From Actinomycetota bacterium (GTDB lineage: Bacteria; Actinomycetota; Actinomycetes; S36-B12; UBA5976), in the NCBI GenBank assembly GCA_947491175.1, contig CANLIF010000052.1:1-8559 (forward strand): 8,559 nt of DNA, given 5' to 3'. Below, piece after piece: positions 1 through 6,290 of the stretch (the stretch's first letter is position 1; each line of letters starts with the position of its first letter). Made by a program: the position numbers and the translations under genes. Below the pieces are notes generated by a model. That model made no database searches. It was not told where the DNA came from and saw only the letters and a list, made by a program, of their open reading frames with translations.

Positions 1-774
1 ACAAAACCCGTGGACCTCTTTCATGATGATGTATTGGGCTATCGGATAGATCGATCTGATTGGCTGATGCCCGAGATTTCAATTACGGCACAGGAGCGAA
101 CATATTTGAGTTTGGCGGCTAGTGCTTGGCAAAGCGCACAACTTGGTGCTGCAGCCCGGCAGGCAGTATCCAGTGTCGATGCCAGAGAGCAGGACACTGC
201 GCTTTTTGTTCCCGTGTCACTGGCAAAAGGGCGTAGGCACATCTCGGAGATTTTGTCGGCGATTGCAAAAGCCAAAACTGTGACGTTTGATTATGTCGGT
301 CTGAATCGATCCGAGGTAGTTGGCAGAACCATCGATCCATGGCGAGCGTTGCTGCATTCCGGGCATTGGTACCTGATTGGCTTTGATCAAGACAAGGGCG
401 AAGTTCGAACCTTTCGTACAGATCGAATCGTTGGCGATTTGGTTGAAACTAAGCACGACATCTTGGAACCGATGCCAGCGGACTTTGACTTAGCGACAAT
501 CACATCAAGCTGGGAGAGCTCAGAATCCGAAGCAACGATCGCCACACTTTTAGTTCGACCTGGGCGAGCTGCATCTTTGCGCGTGCTCGCAACTTCGTGC
601 CTAATTGGGGATGAATGGGATGAGCTAACCATTCCGTACCATCACGATTCGCAACTTGTTGGATTGATCGCAAGTTCATGTGACGTGACCAGAGTTAAGT
701 CCCCAGACGAACTACATAAGGCTGTCAGTCGCGTGGTCTCGACTACCTTGTCGGTGCATAACAGTGGCAAATGA
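1..774 (+). CDS. pafB: PafB, WYL-domain transcriptional regulator (5' end cut off by window)
   Basis: The frame is open from base 1, and the first in-frame start (GTG at base 10) lies inside the conserved region, so the gene enters from the left. About 257 codons are present. Family members are roughly 320-330 residues, so the missing part should be the N-terminal winged helix-turn-helix. Counting from the GTG at 10, residues 8-55 match the middle linker (GYRI, then an alpha-helical LSLAASAWQSA stretch). Residues 75-145 form the WYL domain, with an intact HWYLIGFD at 119-126 (Trp codon at 367) and FRTDRI at 135-140. The rest is the C-terminal WCX-like extension. In mycobacteria PafB pairs with PafC to activate DNA-repair genes independently of LexA. 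The overlapping downstream pafC supports this assignment. The promoter and the neighbouring pafA/proteasome genes, if present, lie outside the window. Confidence 0.93.
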   Translation, partial: TKPVDLFHDDVLGYRIDRSDWLMPEISITAQERTYLSLAASAWQSAQLGAAARQAVSSVDAREQDTALFVPVSLAKGRRHISEILSAIAKAKTVTFDYVGLNRSEVVGRTIDPWRALLHSGHWYLIGFDQDKGEVRTFRTDRIVGDLVETKHDILEPMPADFDLATITSSWESSESEATIATLLVRPGRAASLRVLATSCLIGDEWDELTIPYHHDSQLVGLIASSCDVTRVKSPDELHKAVSRVVSTTLSVHNSGK

Positions 775-1660
775 CCTAGAACTTCTAATCAAGCTTTTAC
801 CTTGGCTGGTTGCAAACAATGGTTCTTCACTATCAGAGGTGGCAACTCATTTTGGGATTACTGAAAAGTACGCCCTTGATCTGATTGGTCAATTAGTCGT
901 GACTGGACCATCACAAGCCGGCGGCGGTTTAGTCGACATTGACTTCGAAGACCAGGATTCAATTTTCGTTTCAGATGCCAAGGCGTTGGATCGACCCGTC
1001 AAGCTTTCTGAATTTGAGGCGGCGTCATTGCTGGGTGGACTGCACTACCTAGAACAATTCCCTCATGTAGTTGACTCTCAAATCGTTGCTGGCTTAATCC
1101 AAAGGATTCAACAGGCACTGCCAAATGCCGATAGTCCGATAAATGTGGTTGCAGCGCCCATCAACGAAGGCATACGCAACGTCTTGGATGAAGCGATTTC
1201 CTCAGGAAAATCAGTTGAGATCAAGTACGCGGGAATAACAAAGGATGACGTCTCGGTCCGAGTGATTGATCCAGTTTCGACATTTTCACAAGAAGATTTT
1301 ATGTATTTAAAATCTTGGTGTCGTAATTCGCAAGCTTGGCGAAGCTTTCGACTAGACCGAATTATAGAGGCAAAAATTGGTTTGGATCCAGTGAACATCC
1401 CAACAGACGAAGAACCAAGTGATGCCAAGCGTGAGTATGTCGCATCGATTGAATTAGACAAGGCCTTTTACGGACAGCTCGACCAAGTGGACATATTGAA
1501 TTTCAAGGAATACATGTGGCATGCCGTAGAAGTGCAGATAAAGGTGTATTCCAGGGATTGGCTGGTATCTATGATTTTGGCCTCAGGTGGGAGAGTAAAG
1601 GCTGTCGAACCGCCGGATCTAATTGCAGCACTGGTTGAGCGGGCAAAGGGCTGGGAGTAG
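764..1660 (+). CDS. pafC: PafC, WYL-domain partner regulator with altered WYL motif
   Basis: This 298-residue protein starts at a GTG that overlaps the pafB end by 11 bp. GGTG at 753-756, 7 nt upstream, is a weak but suitably placed ribosome-binding site. Residues 1-60 resemble the PafC helix-turn-helix (LLPWL, then LSEVATHFGI and YALDLIGQLV). Residues 75-125 are the helical linker, and residues 130-205 the WYL domain, ending in SFRLDRI (194-200). The rest is the WCX extension. The WYL tripeptide reads Met180-Tyr181-Leu182, so the tryptophan is replaced while the Arg-rich FRLDR end is kept. Length and position after pafB fit the family, whose two members act as one heterodimer, or as a fused protein in some lineages. 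The overlap suggests translational coupling and equal synthesis with PafB (inference). A remote alternative is a generic WYL regulator, but synteny argues for PafC. Confidence 0.93.
   Translation: MANDLELLIKLLPWLVANNGSSLSEVATHFGITEKYALDLIGQLVVTGPSQAGGGLVDIDFEDQDSIFVSDAKALDRPVKLSEFEAASLLGGLHYLEQFPHVVDSQIVAGLIQRIQQALPNADSPINVVAAPINEGIRNVLDEAISSGKSVEIKYAGITKDDVSVRVIDPVSTFSQEDFMYLKSWCRNSQAWRSFRLDRIIEAKIGLDPVNIPTDEEPSDAKREYVASIELDKAFYGQLDQVDILNFKEYMWHAVEVQIKVYSRDWLVSMILASGGRVKAVEPPDLIAALVERAKGWE
1293..1316 (+). repeat. Perfect 9-bp inverted repeat inside pafC, over the WYL motif
   Basis: AAGATTTTA (1293-1301) and TAAAATCTT (1308-1316) flank a 6-nt loop. The arms are almost entirely A/T, in an AT-rich patch of the gene, and cover the codons for Asp-Phe-Met-Tyr-Leu-Lys-Ser. 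The repeat is directly visible; any structural role in RNA or DNA is unproven. Confidence 0.4.
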
Positions 1661-1723
1661 TACTTTTCAAGTATTGCTACATAGCATGCGATACCGTTAT
1701 CTAACTAGCCTTAAGGAGACGGC
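1661..1723 (+). promoter_or_regulatory. pafC-tatA spacer, possible internal promoter
   Basis: This 63-bp gap is the largest in the window. It contains TTGCTA (1674-1679) and, 18 bp on, TATCTA (1698-1703), a weak -35/-10 pair. TAGCAT at 1682-1687 is another -10-like hexamer. Two small inverted repeats lie here: TGCTA-CA-TAGCA at 1675-1686, and GTATTGC/GCGATAC at 1671-1677 and 1688-1694 (one G-T pair). There is no U-tract after them, so a terminator is unlikely. A promoter that lets tat expression run apart from pafBC is plausible but rests only on weak hexamer matches. Confidence 0.3.
1713..1718 (+). promoter_or_regulatory. Shine-Dalgarno site of tatA
   Basis: AAGGAG lies 5 nt before the tatA ATG at 1724. 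It is the strongest ribosome-binding site in the window and fixes the tatA start. Several other genes here have little or none, which fits a need for high TatA synthesis relative to its neighbours (inference; TatA is usually the most abundant Tat subunit). Confidence 0.8.
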
Positions 1724-1912
1724 ATGAGAGCCCTATTTGAATCACCCGCTGCACTTGTATTGTTACTGCTCGTGATAGTTCTTTTTGGTGCTCGCCGGCT
1801 TCCAGACGCTGCAAAGAGTGTCGGAAAATCAATTAAGGCCTTTAAGTCCGAAATGGAAACCGACAAGTCAAATGATTCCAAGCCCGGACCAATAGATACC
1901 AATAAGTCCTAG
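1724..1912 (+). CDS. tatA: TatA, Sec-independent (twin-arginine) translocase subunit
   Basis: This 62-residue protein has the complete TatA architecture. There is a very short N-terminus, one hydrophobic helix (about residues 9-21, Leu/Val rich), the FGARRLPDAAK hinge at 21-31, then an amphipathic Lys-rich helix to about residue 45 and a polar, disordered tail ending in Lys-Ser. TatA forms the pore-like assembly that moves folded proteins with twin-arginine signals across the membrane. The ATG is set by a strong Shine-Dalgarno sequence. tatC follows after 6 bp. The position that by eye aligns with E. coli TatA Gln8 (and TatB Glu8) is Ala9 here; Glu6 and Ser7 are the nearest polar residues. 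No tatB is visible in the window. Calling it TatA rather than TatB rests on the short length and on the place next to tatC. Confidence 0.95.
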   Translation: MRALFESPAALVLLLLVIVLFGARRLPDAAKSVGKSIKAFKSEMETDKSNDSKPGPIDTNKS

Positions 1913-1918
1913 ATTTTC

Positions 1919-2686
1919 ATGGCTGATAACGCAGCCGATGAGGCAAAAGGTTCGATGACGCTTGCTGAACATTTTGGCGAACTTCGTAAACGCTTAGTCC
2001 GAAGCGCACTTGCACTAATTATTTGCACAATAGCTGTGTGGAATCAGTTCTCTGATATATTTAGCATTATCCGCTCGCCCTATGACAGTGTTCAAGGCGT
2101 AGGTACATCTGCCATCCTGGCCTTAACTGGAGTAACCAGTGGGTTTTCCATTCAACTTCGGGTTTCACTCTCTGCAGCATTTGTATTGTCGAGTCCAATT
2201 TGGATTTATCAGCTTTGGCGCTTTATCTCTCCAGGGCTAAAACAAAACGAGCGTAAGTGGGCTTATGTATTCACGGCGGTCGCTGTGCCGCTGTTTGCAA
2301 GTGGTGTAGTGCTGGCTTATCACGTAATGCCTCGAATGCTAGATATACTTTTTCAGTTCACACCCAGTGATGTCGAAAACGTAACCAGCGTAGAGAGTTA
2401 TTTGAGTTTCTTTTTACATCTCACTTTGTTTTTCGGTATTGGTTTCCTGCTGCCATTAGTTCTTGTCACACTCAATTTCGCCGGAATTCTTTCTGGGGAG
2501 TCGCTAAAGTCAGCTTGGCGTTGGTTGATTTTAGGCAGTTTTGTATTTGGCGCAGTCGCCACACCAAATGGAGATCCTCTTGCCATGACATTTGTAGCGC
2601 TACCGATGATCGCATTGAGTTTTATGGCGGTTGGTATTGCACTTGTAAATGATCGTCGGCGCCGCCGGGCATTCGAAGCGATCTAG
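1919..2686 (+). CDS. tatC: TatC, twin-arginine translocase receptor subunit
   Basis: This 255-residue protein has six hydrophobic segments at about 27-43, 78-98, 114-136, 161-186, 198-213 and 219-243, the TatC fold. Signal-peptide-binding features are present. HFGELRKRL (18-26) includes Glu21, and FISPGLKQNERK (102-113) includes Glu111, the counterpart of E. coli Glu103. Pro54 lies in the first periplasmic loop, and TPNGDP (215-220) precedes the last helix. The highly conserved membrane glutamate of helix 4 (E. coli Glu170) aligns by eye with Leu177. The C-terminus is a run of five arginines. TatC recognises RR signal peptides and recruits TatA. ATG 1919 has no clear Shine-Dalgarno. An alternative ATG at 1955 (Met13) follows AAAGG and starts just before the conserved core, so the true N-terminus could be 12 residues shorter. 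Confidence 0.96.
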   Translation: MADNAADEAKGSMTLAEHFGELRKRLVRSALALIICTIAVWNQFSDIFSIIRSPYDSVQGVGTSAILALTGVTSGFSIQLRVSLSAAFVLSSPIWIYQLWRFISPGLKQNERKWAYVFTAVAVPLFASGVVLAYHVMPRMLDILFQFTPSDVENVTSVESYLSFFLHLTLFFGIGFLLPLVLVTLNFAGILSGESLKSAWRWLILGSFVFGAVATPNGDPLAMTFVALPMIALSFMAVGIALVNDRRRRRAFEAI

Positions 2687-2689
2687 GTG
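2685..2689 (+). promoter_or_regulatory. Ribosome-binding site deciding the lipid kinase start
   Basis: AGGTG, part of the extended GGAGGTGATC consensus, overlaps the tatC stop codon and lies 7 nt before ATG 2697. This favours 2697 over the upstream in-frame ATG at 2649. The upstream choice would add 16 residues (basic, unlike the family) and a 38-bp overlap with tatC. Confidence 0.5.
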
Positions 2690-2696
2690 CACATCT

Positions 2697-3581
2697 ATGA
2701 TCGCATTGGTCGTAAAGCCTTCGCTATTAGGAAGTGCCAAACTCAATCGAGTCTTGACTGAAATTGCGCACCTGAAACCTTTGATTCTTACAGGCACAGA
2801 TGTGAAATCTCTGAAAGAAGAAATATTTAATCTTGCCAAGGTTGAATCGCAACTAATTGTCCTGGCCTGCGGTGGCGATGGAACATTTCATCTTGCGCTT
2901 AACGCTCTGCCAGACCTAAACATTGAACTTGCTTTGATACCGCTTGGAACTGGTAATGATTTTGCTCGTTACTTATCGATAGGTAAGCCTGCTCAGGCCA
3001 TCTCCATTTTGCGTGATGGCGCACCAATCGCCATGGACATGGGAACTATCGAGTTGGCCGATGGTTCAGTAACTCGATTTGTGGGGATTGCTTCTTGCGG
3101 CTTTGATGCCCAAGTTAACGAACGAGCCAATACTTACCGTGGACCTGCTGGGACCCTGAAGTATTTGGCTGCTTTGGCTATGGAGTTGGCAAATCTAACG
3201 TCTAGGAAGCTCACTGTGTCTACGGATGGTGGAGCAAGTAGAACTGATGATTTCACGCTGATTGCCGTTGGTAACACTTCGTCTTATGGCGGTGGGTTGA
3301 GAATGTGTCCAACTGCAAATGCCTACGATCAAAAATTTGAGATTACTTATGTCGACAAGATCTCCCGCAGATTGTTAGTTCGAGTCCTGCCCAAAGTTTT
3401 CTGGGGTGGTCACACAAAGCATAGGCAAGTGACACAGAGTTCGAATCAACGGATCCAAATCAGTGGGGACAGTTTCCCGGTCTACGCTGATGGTGAGAAA
3501 ATTGGTTACGGACCAGTAGTGATCACCCTGCATCCTGAGGCAATGCGGGTGTGGCAGGCACAACCAAGTCCCAGCGCGTAA
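2697..3581 (+). CDS. Diacylglycerol kinase-family lipid kinase (DagK/YegS type)
   Basis: This soluble enzyme of 294 residues has the DAGK catalytic fold. It carries the nucleotide-binding CGGDGT at 58-63, the substrate/nucleotide loop PLGTGNDFAR at 82-91, GIASCGFDAQVN at 130-141, GGGLRMCP at 198-205 and a C-terminal ADGE (264-267). Family members phosphorylate diacylglycerol or related lipids with ATP at the inner membrane face, recycling lipid left by phospholipid turnover. The exact substrate cannot be read from sequence. The usual first-strand Asn-Pro motif reads VKPS (6-9), so the Asn is replaced by Lys. The gene begins 10 bp after tatC and ends 9 bp before helY, so it is co-transcribed with both. 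As I recall, this gene is not at this place in M. tuberculosis. Sphingosine or other lipid kinase activity remains possible. Confidence 0.88.
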   Translation: MIALVVKPSLLGSAKLNRVLTEIAHLKPLILTGTDVKSLKEEIFNLAKVESQLIVLACGGDGTFHLALNALPDLNIELALIPLGTGNDFARYLSIGKPAQAISILRDGAPIAMDMGTIELADGSVTRFVGIASCGFDAQVNERANTYRGPAGTLKYLAALAMELANLTSRKLTVSTDGGASRTDDFTLIAVGNTSSYGGGLRMCPTANAYDQKFEITYVDKISRRLLVRVLPKVFWGGHTKHRQVTQSSNQRIQISGDSFPVYADGEKIGYGPVVITLHPEAMRVWQAQPSPSA

Positions 3582-3590
3582 TCTTGACCT

Positions 3591-6290
3591 ATGACCGAGT
3601 CGCCAGCACAAAGATATGCGGCCGCTAAATCTCGAAGTAAGGATTCAGAGGGTCTGCTTGGGTCATTCCAGGAATCCTTGAGCTTTGTCCTAGATGACTT
3701 CCAATTACAGGCATGTCGGGCGATTGACGCGGGTTCAGGAGTCCTGGTGGCTGCTCCAACCAGTGCCGGTAAAACGGTAGTTGGCCAATTTGCCGTTTAT
3801 ACAGCGCTTTCAAAGCAGTCTCGATGTTTTTACACCACGCCCATTAAGGCTCTCTCTAATCAAAAGTTTAATGAGTTTGTCGATTTTTATGGCGCTGAAA
3901 ATGTTGGCTTGTTAACTGGAGATAGTTCTATAAATGGTGATGCGCCAGTAGTCGTAATGACCACTGAAGTTCTTCGCAACATGCTTTACGAAGGTTCGGC
4001 TGGCTTGTCTGGGCTCAGTCATGTTGTCATGGATGAAGTTCATTATCTGGCAGACAGATCACGCGGCGCGGTTTGGGAAGAAGTAATCATCCATTTATCT
4101 GAATCTGTTTCAGTAGTTGCGCTTTCAGCAACCGTAAGTAACGCCGAGGAGTTCGGGGATTGGCTGCGAACCGTCCGAGGAAAAACCGAAGTCATCGTCG
4201 AAGAGCACAGACCCATTCCACTGCACCAGCACGTAATGGTTGGTGATGAACTCCATGACCTTTTCGTGGACATAGCAAAAACTAAAGTCAGCCCAGAGTT
4301 ACAACGAATCGCTCGCAACGACCGACAACAATCTCGTCATGGTTACGGCAGAGGTAATAGGTTTCGGAGCCGATACACGCCTTCCCGAGTGGAAGTTATA
4401 GAGGAACTTGATCGAGCTGGATTGTTGCCAAGTATTACCTTCATCTTTTCTCGGGCAGCGTGCGATGATGCGGTTTCGCAGTGCCTTGCGGGTGGGCTGA
4501 GCGTAACCACTCCTGAGGAGCGGTTGATCATTCGTGGCGTAGTGGATGCACATTTTCCTGATGCAAGTTCTGAGGAATTGCGCGTTCTCGGATTTGCCTC
4601 TTGGTGTGAAGGGCTTGAAAAAGGTATTGCGGCCCACCACGCCGGCTTGCTGCCAGCCTTCAAAGTTGTTGTTGAACAACTTTTTCAGGAAGGACTTGTC
4701 AAAGTTGTGTTTGCCACTGAAACTTTGGCATTGGGCATCAACATGCCCGCCCGAAGTGTGGTGCTCGAGAAACTTACCAAGTGGAATGGCTCAGTACATG
4801 CTCCAGTAACGCCAGGGGAGTACACCCAGCTGACAGGTAGAGCCGGTCGTCGAGGAATAGACACTCAAGGACATGCAATTGTGGTTTGGCATAACGAACT
4901 GGATCCAGATTCGCTTGCAGGTCTGGCAAGCACTAGAACTTATCCGCTTAAGTCGAGTTTTAAGCCCTCGTACAACATGGCGATTAATTTGATCGGCAAG
5001 TTTGGAACACATCGAGCCAGAGAGTTACTTGAATCCTCCTTTGCGCAATTTCAGGCCGATAAGTCAGTTGTTGGCCTTGCGACCCAGATGCGAAGAAGTG
5101 AATCCGCTATCGATGGTTACCAAGAAGCCATGGAGTGCCATCTTGGCGACTTTACGAGCTACATGGACTTACGGCGCCAGTTGTCGACTCTGGAAAAAGA
5201 TTCCAAGCGTGATGGCGTCCGGGAACGTCGACACTCAGCAACAAATTTTCTAAATGAAGTTGAACGCGGTGATGTAATCGTGGTCGATTCGGAGCGTCGA
5301 TCTAGCACCCCATACGTGGTCTTAGATGAAGCCCGAGATTTGGATGATCCAAGGCCACGAGTTATGTCGCAATCACGAGTTGTGAAGCGCATTGGGTACA
5401 CCGATGTTGGTGACCAGGGTCGGGTTATTGGTCGAATCCGGATCCCTGCAAGCTTTGACTCTCGATCACCAAAAACTCGCAACTGGCTGGCTGACCAAAT
5501 CGCCGACATTTCTCGAGGTATTCCTAAAGGTGAGCGAAGTGCCCAAACCGAAACCCAGGCCGATGTAGAGCTATCACGGTTACGCAAGGCAATCCGCGCC
5601 CACGTTTGTCACGGCTGTAGCGATCGTGAAGAGCATGTGAGATGGCATGAACGCATTCATTCAACACAGCGTGAAATCGAAAAGCTGGAATCTCGAGTTG
5701 CATCGAGAACAAGTTCCATTGCCAAAGAATTCGATCAGATTTGTGACGTGTTAACTGAGCTGAAGTACTTGGAAAAACAGGAGACAACTCACGTAGTGAC
5801 TGAAGCCGGCGCAATTTTAGGTCGCATCTATTGTGAGCTTGATCTGCTGGCCGCCGAATGTTTGCGAAGTGGGGTTTGGGCTGACCTCTCAGCTGAGCAG
5901 ATGGCAAGTGCCGTCAGCACATTGGTATACGAGTCAAGACGTGATGACGATCGTGACACCCAAAATATCCCTGATGGTTCGTTAGGCATCGCGCTAACCG
6001 AAATGGTTTACAAGTGGGGCGAACTTAAGGAAATTGAATCTCAGCATCGGATGGATAGTCTGCGTGACATGGATCCAGGTTTTGTTTGGCTGACGCTCAA
6101 GTGGGCAAGAGGTCAATCCATTGCGCGCGTGCTAAAGAGTTCCGATTTACAGGCTGGGGATTTTGTTCGCTGGAGTAAGCAAGTTATTGATTTGTTGGGA
6201 CAGATTTCCTTAGCGAGTGAAGATCCACAGATTGCAAGTGCTGCCAGAGCCTCAAGTGACTTGATTAATCGAGGGATTGTGGCATGGTAA
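3591..6290 (+). CDS. helY: HelY-type Ski2/Mtr4-like DExH RNA helicase
   Basis: The protein has 899 residues, full length for the family. RecA domain 1 carries the Q-motif-like region (FQLQACRAI), Walker A APTSAGKT (55-62), TTPIKALSNQK (82-92), the DEVH box (148-151) and SAT (179-181). RecA domain 2 has FIFSRAACD (284-292), ATETLALGINMPAR (375-388) and motif VI QLTGRAGRRG (413-422). A winged-helix/ratchet region follows, then a middle region with a Cys/His cluster (Cys673, Cys676, His682, His686), a coiled-coil-like helix (688-712) and a C-terminal DSHCT domain (about 745-899) ending in RGIVAW. An Arg/Gly-rich linker at 245-266 separates the RecA domains. Homologues unwind RNA or RNA/DNA 3'-5' with ATP, but the bacterial substrate is not settled. 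There is no clear Shine-Dalgarno; a start by re-initiation after the upstream stop, 9 bp before, is likely. Confidence 0.95.
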   Translation: MTESPAQRYAAAKSRSKDSEGLLGSFQESLSFVLDDFQLQACRAIDAGSGVLVAAPTSAGKTVVGQFAVYTALSKQSRCFYTTPIKALSNQKFNEFVDFYGAENVGLLTGDSSINGDAPVVVMTTEVLRNMLYEGSAGLSGLSHVVMDEVHYLADRSRGAVWEEVIIHLSESVSVVALSATVSNAEEFGDWLRTVRGKTEVIVEEHRPIPLHQHVMVGDELHDLFVDIAKTKVSPELQRIARNDRQQSRHGYGRGNRFRSRYTPSRVEVIEELDRAGLLPSITFIFSRAACDDAVSQCLAGGLSVTTPEERLIIRGVVDAHFPDASSEELRVLGFASWCEGLEKGIAAHHAGLLPAFKVVVEQLFQEGLVKVVFATETLALGINMPARSVVLEKLTKWNGSVHAPVTPGEYTQLTGRAGRRGIDTQGHAIVVWHNELDPDSLAGLASTRTYPLKSSFKPSYNMAINLIGKFGTHRARELLESSFAQFQADKSVVGLATQMRRSESAIDGYQEAMECHLGDFTSYMDLRRQLSTLEKDSKRDGVRERRHSATNFLNEVERGDVIVVDSERRSSTPYVVLDEARDLDDPRPRVMSQSRVVKRIGYTDVGDQGRVIGRIRIPASFDSRSPKTRNWLADQIADISRGIPKGERSAQTETQADVELSRLRKAIRAHVCHGCSDREEHVRWHERIHSTQREIEKLESRVASRTSSIAKEFDQICDVLTELKYLEKQETTHVVTEAGAILGRIYCELDLLAAECLRSGVWADLSAEQMASAVSTLVYESRRDDDRDTQNIPDGSLGIALTEMVYKWGELKEIESQHRMDSLRDMDPGFVWLTLKWARGQSIARVLKSSDLQAGDFVRWSKQVIDLLGQISLASEDPQIASAARASSDLINRGIVAW
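4662..4685 (+). repeat. Perfect 9-bp inverted repeat with T-run, inside helY
   Basis: AAAGTTGTT (4662-4670), a GTTG loop, then AACAACTTT (4675-4683) followed by TT. The 3' arm runs into five consecutive T, giving the look of a small intrinsic terminator. The stem has only two G-C pairs, so it should be weak, and it codes for conserved residues near helicase motif V. The repeat is certain; a function is not. Confidence 0.4.
6271..6274 (+). promoter_or_regulatory. Shine-Dalgarno site of the exonuclease gene
   Basis: GAGG lies 9 nt before ATG 6284, within the last codons of helY. It supports the start that overlaps helY by 7 bp (ATGGTAA), with translational coupling. Confidence 0.5.

Noticed and set aside
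1108..1461. Minus-strand ORF of 117 codons inside pafC
   Set aside because: It is a shadow frame; pafC on the plus strand has convincing family motifs.
2649..2696. Upstream ATG start for the lipid kinase
   Set aside because: It would overlap tatC by 38 bp and add a basic 16-residue leader; ATG 2697 gives the normal family N-terminus and has AGGTG at good spacing.
4299..4679. Minus-strand ORFs of 126 and 106 codons inside helY
   Set aside because: These are shadows of a highly conserved helicase frame; their translations are low-quality, basic and unlike any family I know.
4662..4685. Reading the helY hairpin as a true terminator
   Set aside because: It is mid-gene with only two G-C pairs in the stem and a T-run of five; kept only as a structure to check.
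5159..5907. Minus-strand ORFs of 142 and 127 codons inside helY
   Set aside because: They are Arg/Ser-rich shadow frames opposite helY coding, with no domain features.
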